Assembly (NCBI GenBank): GCA_025093985.1
Contig: JACAAK010000012.1
Span: 248,001-312,000, forward strand
DNA from: Calvatia gigantea
Lineage: Eukaryota > Basidiomycota > Agaricomycetes > Agaricales > Lycoperdaceae
DNA length: 64,000 nt
Direction: 5' to 3'
The notes beneath the pieces are model-generated. The model worked only from the letters and a program-made list of their open reading frames with translations, did no database searches and was not told where the DNA came from. Made by a program: the position numbers and the translations under genes. Shown piece by piece: positions 1-14,574 of the stretch. Within the stretch, counting starts at the first letter, position 1; each line of letters begins with the position of its first letter.

Positions 1-1013
1 GGACGGTATCATGAGGAGGAAGGTAGTCCTTGTTAAGGGAAGCGAATCCTGAGAGATGCGTGAGAGGGTGAGGAAGCATCACCCGAAGCGCCGCGATGGT
101 GTGCTGGAGATCCAGATAAGGATGTCAGTGAATGGGAGATCGGGCGAGTGTGGAAGAAGCCATACCACTCCACCATCAAGCTACAGGGTGCTGAGGTTAA
201 ATTTATGCAAGTAGCGATGTATGAAATAGAGCGCACCAGAAATCCGCCTTGATACTGAGAAACAATATAACGCGGTTAGTGGGAATGACCCTGGTTGCGA
301 CAAGTTAATTGAAGCACTTACGTCGGGTATGGTTCGCCAAGGAGTGTTGTACCATTTCGATTCTTGATCGATATAATTTATAACGGTGGTCTTGAAGGAC
401 TGCACCTGGCCGATCTTTCCATCGCGGGTTGCTTCACCAACTGCTCGGAAAGTTGGCTCTGCCTCAAAGTTCTCTGCAACTCGCCAGATCAGGCCTTTCG
501 GTTTGTAGTTGGCGTTGTAATCAGCAATCAGCCTCAGACCTGTCTCGACGTCTGGAGCCACGGGTTTCTCGCTGATGACATGTTTGCCCGCAGCCAATGC
601 TTTAAAGATGACGGTGGGCTGGTTGGTGATGGGCAAGACCACGATGACTGCTGAAATGTCATCTCGGGAAAGGAGGGCGTCAAGATTCGTTGAGTTATCT
701 CCGTCGTGATAGATAGATGGAGGTGCGGACAGCTCTAGGACATTTACAGCAACATGGGCGAGATCCTGGGCACTCTTTTCAGAACGCGAATAGACAGCCT
801 TGAGGGGTGGCGCGGAGGTTCCGAGAGCAGCAAGCGCGGGTAGGTGGGCTAGTGTAGGTTGATAAAGATAGTGAATAATCGGATTTAAATACCGAGGTGA
901 GAAAAGGGTAGGACAAGGGGCAATTTGTTCGAAATCTACATGAGCGAGCTGTACTAACCTTCCTTTGCGAAAATGCCAGCACCTAAGAGAGCGGTGCCCG
1001 GAATGTCTGCCAT
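1..1013 (-). CDS. Gfo/Idh/MocA-family NAD(P)-dependent oxidoreductase, 5' part
   Basis: Predicted dinucleotide-dependent oxidoreductase or dehydrogenase of the Gfo/Idh/MocA type; the substrate cannot be told from sequence. The start ATG is at 1013 and the exons are 1013-959, 848-322, 254-237, 180-166 and 103-<1; reading phase is continuous across all four introns. The N-terminus has a Rossmann glycine pattern (LLGAGIF, about residues 9-15). About residues 118-124 read HVISEKP, the lysine-proline motif typical of the family. After the intron at 321 the protein continues QGGFLLDGG, another family hallmark. The gene runs off the left window edge, so the C-terminus is missing. It is diverg­ently arranged with the GH1 gene, 510 bases away. 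No frame damage is visible. Family assignment is firm; the specific reaction is unknown. Confidence 0.85.
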
Positions 1014-1523
1014 AGTCTCTGTGGAAGAACGGAGAACTACAGTTGCTAGTCAGCATATCCGATAATATCCAAGCGACCTTATGGAGCTACCCGCACGGCT
1101 GGGTCTTGCGATCATTCACGAACCTCGTCGGGTAGAAATGCTGTCACGTGGAATCCGACATTCCTCCGGACAGGCCACTGAGCGACTTTCCGGTGCTTTC
1201 CAACTGTCAGCAGTCCGAAAGAATTGAGGTTTCCTTCTTTCACCCCAAATCCTGAACCAGAAGCCAAATTTGCTACGCACGGAATAACTATCCCTGCCAT
1301 AACCGGCAAAAAGGCTTCACGACTGGACCCTGTGTGTCGAAAAGCGGGTGGTCGGAAGCCTCATTGGTGCCTTCCAGCCGGCGGAATATCTTCGGCCAAC
1401 ATCCAAATGAAATCCCAACGAACTGAATGATATCGGGGGATTGTCTCTGGTTTAAGAGCACCGCAATTCAGAGCAGGTTTTCTCGCCAACGTTACCTCCT
1501 CTCGCTCCGTGTTGGTGACAATA
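1014..1523. other. Divergent intergenic region
   Basis: This 510-base gap separates the start codons of the oxidoreductase (minus) and the beta-glucosidase (plus), so it must hold both promoters. I see only short chance open frames and no repeat or clear motif. Confidence 0.5.
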
Positions 1524-4257
<2,734 letters not shown>

Positions 4258-4652
4258 AAAATACTCAGGAACACCGGAGGGTTTCTAGATTGCGTTTTAA
4301 CCACAGTCTCCGCTTACCTTACGTTCGGACGTCATTCTTATCGCTTCTCGTTGACTAGCAACCTGGCCACCCATATACCGCCCTTTCATTTCTTGTCCTG
4401 TTCTTAGTAAATCTGTAATTCTACGAGTCCCTCGTTGTAATATAATCAGTGTGGTGATTGCACTTATCAAGTCCCCACAGTTGGAGGTGTGACGCCAATG
4501 TTTGAGTTTTCAAATGTTCAGGCAAGGTCGGTGACCGGGGTCCGCGGTCCGTAAATTGATTGGGTTCTTCTTGTCGCGCACCTCGTTCTCCTCATCACCA
4601 CCCACAACGACAACGACCTTTTCCCCGCTTTCGCTATTTCTTTTTGCGAACC
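4258..4652. other. Intergenic region between GH1 and ERT1-like genes
   Basis: About 395 bases hold the 3' flank of the beta-glucosidase and the promoter and 5' leader of the ERT1-like gene. I see no gene or repeat here. Confidence 0.5.
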
Positions 4653-6626
4653 ATGTCAGTGTCGGCAACTACATATTCTAGCTCGACTCGTGCTCAGCTC
4701 CCGCCCTCGACTACATCAACGTCAGGGACCGCGACTTCCAGTGAGCCCGCTGTGGGCGCTGCAACCTCCACCGCAAGTATTAGCATAAAAAAGGAGGACG
4801 ACGACGCTGGCAAGAAGAAGAAGACGGTGAAGAGGAGAAAGGTCAATCATGCTTGCTTGTATTGCAGGAGAAGCCATATGACATGCGATGAAGGCAGACC
4901 TTGTCAGCGTTGGCGAGTACTCAAGAGTGTCTTTGATCTTTGGATGTTTGTGCTCATCGCTTGAGATACGCTAGTATCAAGCGAGAGATTGGCCATCTCT
5001 GCCACGATGAGCGAAGGCCGAAGCCATCGGAAAAGTCACCACCGGCCGCTGCAAATCCAGCCAACGGCGAGCTCGCCAGGACCTTTGCACCAGGTATGAT
5101 TGCTTTTATTTACGGAAGTTTCTATGGTTAACTTTATCATTTTCAACAGCGCCGGTGTTTCAGCAGCCGCCACCTCCAGCTGCAAGTGCATGGCCGCTAC
5201 CTAGTGCCGCAAGCAAACTTCTTGTACCAACCAGAGACGCTGGGAAACGAATTTGCGGTCCTCACGTATGTCCCTTCATAAGTATCTACACGCGCATGGC
5301 CAATTATCTGGCATAGCGACTTTTTAGAGACCTTGGATGATAGGTTCATTTTTTACTCCACCGACGACAGTAGCACCATCCCTCATGGCATCAACTTCAT
5401 TTGCGTCCAATGATACGGCTGCTACCTCCACACCAACGACCGCAACATCCCCCCTCGCGAGCACAACAAACGCAACCACCGCTACCACGACAGAGACTTC
5501 TGCTATTGGCTCTGTAGACTCCGACACCACGAACGACAAGGACAAAGACAAATCATCGGCAGAAGCCATTCTCCCTTCGGCTACAAAAACGGAGAAGTTC
5601 TTGTTGACAGCTGCGGACCAAGAGTCTGGATCCAGGGACGAGCGCCTCAATCGGGTTATCCGGAGCAAATACGAAGCTGGTCTACTGAAGCCGTATAACT
5701 ACTGTGAAAGGTTATGCCCGCTTATCAAAGTGGATGGATAGCAAGTGAGTATGTACCCCCTTTGTTTTCCGCATCTCTAATGTCTCGGCAGTGTCTCGCA
5801 GGAATCGAAGCAACAAATTCTTCAACCGCTGTCGGTGCTGAGACCGAAGTTCAGGGTACGTGGGCCTTCCCTTGTTTCTATCATTCGCGTCTCAAAATAA
5901 CATTGTTCTCTAGGCTATCGCCCAGTCGTTACGTGACTTGGTATTAATTCCTTCCCCTTTCTAAGAAGTTTCAGTCGACCTAAGCGATACCTCCAGGATC
6001 TAGTATTCATCGAAGAAGAATTTGAGCGCATGCTCCTTGATTATGATCGAGTCTTTTCTGCAATGGGGGTACCAGCATGTCTCTGGCGGAGAACGGGCGA
6101 GATATATAAAGGCAACAGGGAATTCAGCGAACTTGTCGGAGTTGATGGATACACGCTGCGAGATGTCAGTCCAACCCTGACGCGTATACTTTATTAACAC
6201 CAGCTAATCGCCCCCATCCCCTAATTTCTTTCTACAGGGCCGACTATGCATTTATGAACTTATGGCGGAGGAGTCCGCCGTCAACTACTGGGAGGCAAGT
6301 TTGCTCCTATCCTCCCATTCGTACCCTGTAGTTTGATTCTTGTCTCAGCTCACTGACTTTCGATCAATAGAAATACGGCCATGTGGCCTTCGACTCAAGT
6401 CAAAAGGCTGTTCTGACTTCGTGCGTGCTTCGTTACAAACCTGTCCTCAACCCCAATCCCGCCGCTACCGGTCCGCCTACAAAAGACTCGAAAGAAGCGA
6501 AAGATCAGAAAAAGGACGATCAAGCCAACGGAAGAAGGGTTTATTAGTTGCTGTTTCTCGTTCACCATTCGACGGGACAAGTGGGGTATTCCGAGTATGA
6601 TTGTTGGGAATTTCATCAAGTGTTAG
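4653..6626 (+). CDS. ERT1: ERT1-like Zn2Cys6 transcription activator of gluconeogenesis, with +1 frameshifts
   Basis: Fungal ERT1/AcuK-type regulators activate gluconeogenic and acetate-use genes. Exons: 4653-4912, 4975-5093, 5150-5265, 5317-5744, 5792-5855, 5914-5940, 5997-6164, 6238-6294 and 6371-6626. A basic stretch (KKKKTVKRRK) precedes the binuclear zinc cluster C-x2-C-x6-C-x5-C-x2-C-x8-C; the fifth Cys is restored only by splicing a GC-AG intron (donor 4913). A PAS-like region follows in exons 6-9, and the C-terminus is IRRDKWGIPSMIVGNFIKC. The family-like reading is maintained only if four single extra bases are skipped: between about 5200 and 5217, at 5342, at 5703 and near 6530. Corrected length is about 496 aa. 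Either these are assembly insertions or the copy is a young pseudogene. A second GC donor is at 6295. The 3' end and flank recur elsewhere in the window as orphan fragments. Confidence 0.85.
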
Positions 6627-7243
6627 CGTGCGTCGCTTGCTTGCTTTTCGTGTCTCCCTCCACTCCTAGCGCGGAGTGCGTTGGACCGGGTACGCGTCGC
6701 CAACGGACGAAAGATATAGGACTTGGAGGCGATTGTGGACCGAGACGCTGTCTATCACAACTTCGTGTCCGGTTGGTTTCTCTTTGGGCTGTGCATATAT
6801 GAGGTAAAACTGGTGTCTTTTTCCTTTTGTTCCTCTTTTCCAGTGGTATATTGTGTAGTGTAGACTTATAACGGCCGCACCGCCGCCGTCTCCAACTCGA
6901 CTTATGCTTGTTGGGTGGTAGTAGATTGATATTTATCTATATATATCTGGGCCTATCCCCTGGAGTTTTATACGTACATATCGACGATGGGTTAGGGCAA
7001 GGGATACATATGTTATCTGAGCGTGAACTTAGACCAGATGCAATACTCTCAAGAAATGGCGGTCACAGCGATTGGCGCCGACATTACGCCTGTCTCCCTG
7101 GAGTGCTGCCCATCGTTGTTCTTCATCAGATCCTCCATAACAGTTAAAAGCTAAAGACACTATCAACGAATAATAAAATTTAACTAAGGGCCGCCATGGC
7201 CTTCTACCCTACAAGGACATCCATGGAAAGGGGGTGCATTGTT
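6627..7243. other. ERT1 3' flank, parent of later repeats
   Basis: About 600 non-coding bases downstream of ERT1. Recognisable diverged copies of this stretch appear at about 10620-10980, 14640-14830 and 21370-21740. It includes the shared block ending in TTATACGTACATA and the later block with CAAGAAATGGCG. It separates ERT1 from F-box copy A, whose 3' end faces it. Confidence 0.6.
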
Positions 7244-8884
7244 CTATTTGCGTGCGCAGCATGCGTACTGTACCGCTTCGTACGTGTTCCGACAGCCCAT
7301 AGACTCCTGACCACTACGAACCGCGACCACAGCTTCCATCCCGCTAAGAATGTCTTGCAGATCTGTAGCTCCAGCGCCAAGTCTTTTATCATCGACATTC
7401 ACGGCCTCGAGCTCTGGAAGAAGCGTGAGGAGGTTTTGAGCAAGCGTGATCTTCTCTTTGAACGTCGAAGGGAATTTGTAGGAGGAGCGACACAAAGATG
7501 CCTGAGCGGGTTCTTCTGGGTGGCAGAATCGCCAGTAAGGGGAGAGGCAAGTGGGGTGAGGTTTAAGGGGAGGTGGAGAGTGTGCAACTTTCGATATGTG
7601 AATGTGGATAGTACGAGCATCCATCTTAAAGGATATCTTGCCACCAGTCAGGGTCAGGGTGTGAAGCCCCGGCCATCTTTCAAGCATACGATGCAAATCC
7701 TTCCAGGTTAGCTTGTTCGGGACGTCATCGAGTATGAGAGATTCTATTGGCTGGGACAGGAAGCTTGGCAAGGTCTGATAAGACCAGACTGACCAGTTGA
7801 TGAGTATCCGCAAGTTCGACAACTTTGATCGTCAAATTGCATACATTCGGGAAGATCGAAGTCACTTTGTTGAAAAGGAATTTCCTAGGATAGGTTCGTA
7901 TTATACAGAATCTTCAACGAAAATAGCTTGACCAGCAGGGCAAGGTTATATCGAAAGACAAAAATGGTTGTAGTTCTTTGGTGGTTCCTTTGAGAGTGAG
8001 CTCCTTCAAGGGAAAGGTGTTCAAAAGGATCGAGGGGATTTGTAGTCTGGATCCGCAATGCCTGCAAGTCGATTTCGAGGACTCTGAGTGAGGGTAGCCG
8101 CTGAAGGAGTTGAAGCAGCGAATACGGGCTGCTGTGCTTTGTGTGCTTGTACGGGCCGGAAACATTCAAGCTATTCACATTTTTAAAGAATGTGAGGGTT
8201 GGGGGGAGGCGCACGTCGCCAGGTGTATTCGACGTCGGTGGGGGAACAGCCCCGAGAGTGGAGGAGTTGGTAAAAGGGTATCAAGTCTTCAGAACATTGT
8301 ATGCCACCCGTCGAGATAACTTTCAGTACGGGGGTCACCATAAATGCAAGGCACTGGTAAGAGCTTGCGAAGCCATCCGTAAAACGAATGATCAGGTCCC
8401 GCAAGTTTGGCAGAAGCGGTTCATCCTTCCCAAACCACGCAATCAGAATGGGCCATAACGCGCGCTCCTCTCCATCTTCATTCCATGCCCAAAGCGCTCG
8501 AATATGAGCCAGATACTCCTTTACACGTAGGTCAATTTGATCTTCCATCCGGTCGTCTTAGTGAGCTACCATTTTTCTTTCACGAGTCAGTGACACGAAA
8601 ATGGGATTGAAGAAAGCCTAACCCAATATCCATTGCTGTCCTCCCCTTCCAAGGTCAACAGGTGGGTCCTCCTGCGCAGGTGTGAAGGAATTAATGACAT
8701 CTCTAATGGGTTGTAGGGAGCTCATCTCCTTCCAGGAGGGCGGCCAAAGCAGGACTGGATAACATCCGTGAAGTGACCGCGAGGTTTTACGAGTACCGTT
8801 CTTTTCCTAGGTGCATCTTCATCACCGGCTCCGTGCTCGAAGTACTTTATGAATTTGGTGCCAAACATCGTGGGGCAAACACAT
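7244..8884 (-). pseudogene. F-box/LRR-like family copy A, degraded
   Basis: Member of the local F-box/LRR-like family, best compared with intact copies I and J. The ATG is at 8884. The F-box-like start is recognisable, but an extra base after about codon 10 shifts it out of frame. The rest is split over at least three frames (about 8548-8183, 8214-7885 and 7822-7244). The usual stop after the AHSS-type C-terminus is lost, so the last frame reads on to 7244. The leucine-rich segments near LPSLRVLEIDLQAL and WPGLHTLTLTGGK remain clear. It probably encodes no functional product. Confidence 0.75.
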
Positions 8885-9012
8885 TGGCGAGAGTGGGAGG
8901 TATCGGTAGGTCTTTAATTGTAATGAGCTGGCAGCAACGACACAGGCAAATTGTGTTGGCCGTTTTGTAAGTGACGTATCGGCATCCCAAACTTGGGCCA
9001 AGAGACCGAATC
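8885..9012 (-). promoter_or_regulatory. Conserved upstream block of family copy A
   Basis: The sequence directly upstream of copy A's start matches the upstream blocks of copies E, F, H and I. The shared parts are CAACACAATTTG (seen on the plus strand as CAAATTGTGTTG), a TACGTA-like core and the CTTGGGCC block. It is likely the family promoter and 5' leader, but I have no direct evidence of transcription start. Confidence 0.45.
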
Positions 9013-9429
9013 AAACAGCGTCAAAATGTACCCCTCCACACACCGCGAATATATCATTGAGTTTATTTATTTTCGAAAAAAACAGGTCAAGCAAGCGCAC
9101 ATTTGCACAGTTGGTTCAGCCTTTCCAATATCAAGGGCTGACAAGCCCGCTTACATGCTAAATTGCATGAATATCTTCAACGTGTTTCAAACACCCGATA
9201 ATTTCAAGCCAGCCCCAAAGAATCTTTAATCCTTTCAGCTCAGAAAAACTGCAAATTCTCAACAAAAATAATGTTCTTGTAACCAATACATCAGTTAGAT
9301 TGTGCCCGGTATTTCAAGGCCATCTGTGGAATGAACGAGGAGAAAATTGCTTGCGACTCGAAATTTTCAAACACCCCATCAACGATAGTAAGATAGCCGG
9401 GTTCCAAATGGTTGCTCTGATGCCTAAGT

Positions 9430-9684
9430 AATTATTTCGTCACATCCTCGATATCTGGCCAGAACAACAAGCTCCAGTGTGGTCATAAAACTCTATGGCT
9501 TGGCGCTCATCGAGCGCAACCCCAGCGAGTTTGGGGCCATCAAAGCAACAGAGAGTATGACCCTTCGCTTGAGGCTTATGTCCTCTGACGTATCCTCCGA
9601 CGTGAAGCTCCGAGATATCGTAAGGTCTCCAACCATACATCCCTGAGGCCTGAGACCTAAGGATCAACAGCGAGTTGCATGACT
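9430..9684 (-). pseudogene. Orphan first-exon fragment of a G-type F-box gene
   Basis: On the minus strand this resembles exon 1 of family member G (35747-36010). The shared part runs from the ATGCAAC start through the ACGATAT segment to the GGGGTTGC-CTCGATGAGC part. It lacks the rest of the gene and contains disruptions. It is one of five such orphan fragments in the window. Confidence 0.6.
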
Positions 9685-9689
9685 TATAT

Positions 9690-10125
9690 CAGTACAGACG
9701 TTTGGCCGCCTGAAATCTATTCGCCTCCATGCCCGGGTCAGGTGTGCTTGTTCTGAAGGTGAACATCCCTATCGTTCGAACCATCGTGTGGGGCCTCCCC
9801 GAGTCATATGGATACGAAGCATTGAAATGACACAATGTGTCAACTCTGAGCCGCAAGGATATAAAGAACCTCTACAGGACCAACGCCTGGCGTGATTAAC
9901 AGTGTTCATGGTACACCATTACCGCTCACACGTAGCTACAATCTGTCTTGTCCGTTCGCAAAATCTAATGCTCTAATGTCCAAAGAGAGAGAGAGAGAGA
10001 TGAGATAAATATTCAAGAGGCGAGGAAGGGGTGGGGGGATGTTATCTATATTCTGTCAAGTCGTTATCATTAACGTTCATCTATTATTATTCGTCTAAAA
10101 GGGTTATAAGTGGCTTAATACTAGA
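9690..10125. repeat. Segmental repeat: copy of chitin deacetylase 3' flank
   Basis: Diverged copy of the stretch also present at about 19540-20000 and 24040-24440. Shared landmarks are AAGAACCTCTACAGGACCAA, the short (GA)n run and the block ending in GTCTAAAAG. In the intact locus this stretch lies just downstream of, and slightly inside, the chitin deacetylase 3' end. Here it is fused directly to an ERT1 fragment at about 10125. Confidence 0.65.
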
Positions 10126-10127
10126 GT

Positions 10128-10530
10128 ATCTTATTAACGCCAGCTAGTTGCCCCATCCCTTGACTTCTTATAGGGGCGACTTTGCTTTTATGAGCTCATG
10201 GCAGAAGAGTCCGCCATCAACTATTTGGAGGTAAGCCCCACCCCACTCACACCCGTATGTATAGATCCTGTCTCGCTCACTGAGTTTCGTTCAATAGAAA
10301 TATGGCCATGTGGCATTCGTGCGCTCCATTACAAACATGTCCTAATTCCAACCTCGCTACTACCGGCTCGCTGTCAGAATAATCGAGGGAAGCAAAGGAT
10401 CAGAAAAAGGACAATCAACCAATAGGAGAAGGATTCATTAGTTGCTATATCTCGTTCACCACTCGAAGGGACAAGTGGGGCATTCCGAGTATGATTGCTG
10501 GGAATTTCAAGTGCTAGATAGCTAGCATAC
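10128..10530 (+). pseudogene. Orphan ERT1 3'-end fragment
   Basis: Corresponds to the last intron, exon 8 and exon 9 of ERT1 (6180-6626). The segment equivalent to ELMAEESA-INY is at about 10190-10230 and the C-terminal FTTRRDKWGIPSMI stretch is at about 10455-10500. It lacks the zinc cluster and most of the PAS region, and part of the last exon is deleted. The intron here begins GTAAGC where the full-length gene has GCAAGT. It is not expected to encode anything functional. Confidence 0.75.
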
Positions 10531-10619
10531 TGTTGGCCGCTCACTTTTCGCGTGTCCCTCTCTACGCCCCGTGCAGGTTGTGTTGGACCAGGAACTTCAC
10601 CAACGAATGAACCATCACT

Positions 10620-10980
10620 ATCTCCAGCTCGACTCGTGCTTGTTGGATGGTGGTAGACTGGTATTTGCACATATCTGAGCCTATGTCCTGGACTTTTATA
10701 CGTACATACCAACGAAGGGATACCGGAAATTCACACCAGGTGTAATGCTATCAAGAAATGGCGCCGCCCACAGCTATCGACACCCACGTCAGTTGTTGCT
10801 CGCGAGAACTGCCCTTCGTTGTTCTTCATCAGACTCTTCATAATAATTGAAGGGCAGCGACACTTTTGATGAGTAATGAAATTTCAACGGCCTTCTTCCC
10901 GGCACAGTCATCCATGAATTGGGTACAATGTTCTATTTGAGCAATGCGCTGAGGCACCTGCATGGGGTCGGTGTCTACCA
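10620..10980. repeat. Copy of the ERT1 3' flank
   Basis: Diverged copy of 6895-7260, with shared landmarks GACTTTTATACGTACATA and CAAGAAATGGCGCC. It precedes F-box copy B exactly as the original precedes copy A, so ERT1 end, flank and F-box gene were copied as one unit. Confidence 0.65.
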
Positions 10981-11017
10981 GTAACATTTCCTATGTGGTC
11001 TGATTGCGCCTACATTC

Positions 11018-12586
11018 TCAGCTACTACGGACCGCAACCACAGTTTGCATGCCAAAGTTGAGAATGTCTTGTAGATCCATAGCTCCGTCTCCAAGCCTTA
11101 TATGATCAAATTTCGCAGTTTCAAGCTCTGGAAGAAGTATGAGGAGGTTTCGAGCCAGCGCAATCTTCTCCTTCAATGTCGAAGGAAACCGCGTAGGCGA
11201 AGCAACATGAAGATGCCTCAGTGGGTTCTTCTGGGTGGCAGAATCAGCAGGCCAGGGGAGAGGCGAGTGGGATGAGGTTCAAGGGGAGGTGGAGAGTGTG
11301 CAAGTTTTGATATGTGAATGTGGATAGTAGAGCATCCGCACTGAAGGGCGTTTTACCACCAGTCAGGGTTAGGGTGTGGAGTTTGGGCCATGCCTCAAAC
11401 ATTTGGCGCAAATCCTTCCTGGATAGCTTGTTTGGCACACCATCAAGTGTGAGCAATTCCATCGGCTGGGACAGGAGCTCAGCAAGATCTGAGAAGACGA
11501 GTTGAGGAGCATCTGCAGTATCAACAACTTGGATTGTCAATTCACGTAAATTTGGGAAGATCAAGATCACTTTGTTGAAAAGGAATTTCCAAGAAACATT
11601 TGTACGAAAGTAAACCCTTAACCAAAATGCCTTGACCAATGGACAGGTTATATTAAAAGACAAAAAAGGGTGTAACTCTTCGGTGGTTGCGTCAAGAGTG
11701 AACACCTCAAGGGAAGGGTGTGCAAATGGGTCAAGGGGCTTTGAGTTCTGGATCTGCAATGAACCCGAGTCGATTTCGAGGCAGCTGAGGGAGGGCAGCT
11801 GTTGAAGGAGTTCAAGCAGCGAAAATGGACTACTACGTTTTGTGAAATCGTATGGACCGGAAACAGTCAGGGTGGTCACATTTTCGAAGAATGTGAGAGT
11901 TGGGGGGAGGCGCCCATCGCCATTGCATTCTACCTCAGTCGGGGAACAACCCCGAGAGTGGAGAAGTTGGTAGAAGGTTATCACGTGTTCAGGACAGTCC
12001 GGGCCCGCCGTCGAGATGAGTTTTAGTTTGGGGGGCACCATAAATGCAAGGTACTGGTAGGAGGTTGCGAAGCTGGCCATAAAATAGATGTGCAGCTCCT
12101 GCAAGTTTGACAGAAGTGGTTCATCCTTCCAAAACCATGCGATCAGGATGGGCCATAACGCACGCTCCTCCTCATCCTCCTCGGACATGTGAAGTCGTCG
12201 AATACGGCCCAGATACTCCTTCACACGCAGGATGACCTGATCTCCACTTGGTCTTCTTGGTAGGAGCTGCCGCTTTTGGTTTCTACGTGTCAGTAACATT
12301 AGATTTGAGGTTAAACCAAGCCTGACCCAATATCCGATGTCGTCCACCTTGATCCAGGTCAAAAGTGGGTCCTCTTGTGCAGGTGTGAAGGAATTAATGA
12401 CATCTACAATGGGCTGTAGCAAGTTCATGTCCTTCCAGAGGGCGGCCAAAGCGAGACCGGATAACATTCGCGAAGTGACTGCGAGGTTTAGGAGCACCGT
12501 TCTTTTCTCAGGTGTATCTTTCAGCAGTAGGCTTTGTGCTCGAAGTGCTTTATGATTTGGTGCCAAATATCGTGAGTTAAATGCAT
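11018..12586 (-). pseudogene. F-box/LRR-like family copy B, nearly complete, frameshifted
   Basis: The ATG at 12586 begins MHLTHDIWHQIIKHFEH, the family's F-box-like start. About two extra bases near 12515-12530 break the frame shortly after it. The body from about 12500 to 11244 is open. By comparison with I and J it is split by the conserved intron after YW (exon 1 ends at 12327, exon 2 starts at 12266); here that intron happens to stay in frame. One further extra base near 11245-11250 shifts the C-terminus, which would otherwise end at 11018 with the usual VVAVRSS-type tail. Leucine-rich segments such as LPSLSCLEID and WPKLHTLTLTGGK are well kept, so inactivation looks recent, or the indels are assembly errors. 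Confidence 0.75.
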
Positions 12587-13387
12587 CAGCGAGAGTGGGA
12601 GGTATCGATGATTTCGTGAGCTCGCACCAACGACGTAAGTTGGTGAGGTTGTGAATTACGTATGTACCAGGAGCTCAGACTTGGGTACGGTCGGCGAGAA
12701 GTCCGAGGTTCATTTTCATACGCGAGCCAGTCCATGTCACGTCATCCGTCACACCACCAGCCACAGCAGTCCATCGTTGACGGTTTTACCCCTGGAGTTA
12801 TTAAGTCTTCTAGCGACATATTTGCAAACATTAAACTGTAGTGTGTACATGAACATATAAATTCCTCCTCAAAACAAAATCGGATTTTACTGTTTTTTCT
12901 CCAACATAATTTTGCCATCACCAAGGCTCAAACTCCGACCTCCGTGGCATGTTCGGACCTGCTTGCCTCCGACCCGTCGCCACTCCGACCCCCTGCAGCA
13001 ACTCGAGAGAGGTTGTTGTCTACGTCACCTGTATTTCCACACATGCCTGTCAACAACAAGATATTCCCGAACTTAGGGTCTGGATTCTTTGCCTCAGCTT
13101 CGATTTAAAAAACTACTGCTATTGAGTTAAGGACGTCACAGCTCATGTATCAGTGTCCGTCCGATGCCCTTCTCGAGAAGGGTTGCACACGAAGAGACTC
13201 AAATTAACATCATTATTAAGTATAGAAGAATTTCTTGATGACTGAAGAACATGAACTCAATGAACTTCCCCTGCCTGCCGCCCTGCGTGCTGACAATCCA
13301 CACTTACTGTGACCATTACTATTTAAGCTCAAAATAAACTTATTTTTCATTCTTTTATCAGAGTCATGCCTAACCCAAGAAGTGTGA
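12587..13387. other. Gene-poor spacer upstream of copy B
   Basis: The first 130 bases are a diverged form of the family upstream block. The remainder has only short chance open frames and no recognisable gene. Confidence 0.4.
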
Positions 13388-14510
13388 ATGGCCGGGGTGA
13401 GAAAAACTGTAAATGACCTCCTTCCAAACCCAAACCAGTTTGCACTAACAAATATTGTAGACCCACCTGACAAGGAGCTCCGCACATACCTCTTGAACTT
13501 GGCCAAGCATTCACTTACCATAACTGAAAAGCTTGTTCGAATGGAGATGGACCTTCAAATCACTATCGGGTAAGTTCCACTACATTGCATATTAGTATAT
13601 AATTGACTGACTTCACAATTTTGAATGGGATGCTCCAAGTTTTTTGAGCTACAGAAATGTTTGGGTATACCAAGTACTCGTAAACCTGGCCTGTCATCAG
13701 AGGACCTTGATGGAGCGGTCCTTGCAGAGATTGAGGCTGACATGAACCAGAAAAAGGGACCTGTCGCAATAAAGGAAAACCTGAAGAACAAGAGCTTGGT
13801 TCTCATCCCCTGGTGAGTCACCACCCACTGGATCACTGTTCTCATGAAATTGAACAATGTTCAGAGACAGAATCTATTCATTGATGCAACAATATGCACC
13901 TGAAGGTTTCGAGCGACATTTGCCCGGGAATTCAAAATGGAAAGTTACTCGCAAGCTGCTTACTTCAGTTGGCCCGTTTCGGGAGGTATGCGCAGATGGG
14001 CACAAAAAGCTGAACCGGCAGGCCCTTGATATTGGTGACCTTAGTGTTCCCATCTATGCATATTGTGACAAGTGGGAGTTGGGTCTTACTTTGCGCTGTT
14101 CCTGATGCCCGACAGTTGGGGTGATTGGCCATGTCTACCTTGATTTAATTCAGGAATGGGATGGTGAGATCTTTGGTCTAATAATTTGCATTTACATTTA
14201 CTGATACAGGAGTTGATTTAGGCATACCAATCCAACTTACAACTGATAAAGGATCCGAGATAGGATGGCAGACAACCATCCAAGCAATTTCGAGCTTTGT
14301 CTTCTTGGTTGCTTGGGTACGTAGCACTAGTCACTGAATATTGATAACCAGGGAATTCTACGCACCCCACATCGATAATGAAATCTATCCACCTACGGTG
14401 CGATTCCAAGCACACGTAACACTGTGATTGAGGCACTTTGGCGATGGTTACGTGAGAAGTTGGGTCTCGACTTATGGGACATTATCATATGCGGCAAGCT
14501 TAAACAACGT
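13388..14510 (+). pseudogene. Degraded integrase-core (DDE-type) domain gene
   Basis: Resembles the integrase-core-domain proteins that are common and repeated in Agaricomycete genomes, probably derived from mobile elements. The ATG is at 13388 and the first exon ends near 13569. A second block (about 13640-13813) and a third (about 13857-14100) include GPFREVCADGHKKLNRQAL. After a frame break comes the catalytic-type stretch IPIQLTTDKGSEIGWQ (14222-14270), followed by HIDNEIYPPT and IEALWRWLREKLGLDL (about 14427-14475). Frameshifts lie near 14105 and 14400. No terminal repeats are visible, so I cannot delimit a transposon. The family name comes from memory of the DKGSEIGWQ motif. Confidence 0.65.
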
Positions 14511-14574
14511 TTTCGTGCCTATGATAAATGTACCGTGAGCTATCTCTCGCTCGGACTTCCCGTGTGCCCTACTT

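Noticed and set aside
364..654. Plus-strand open frame of 96 codons
   Set aside because: It lies antisense to exon 2 of the oxidoreductase, starts at TTG, and is a shadow of that gene.
5337..5741. Separate gene starting at the ATG near 5340
   Set aside because: The reading is the middle of ERT1 continuing after a +1 insertion (GSFFTPPTT follows LETLDD in the family), so it is not an independent gene.
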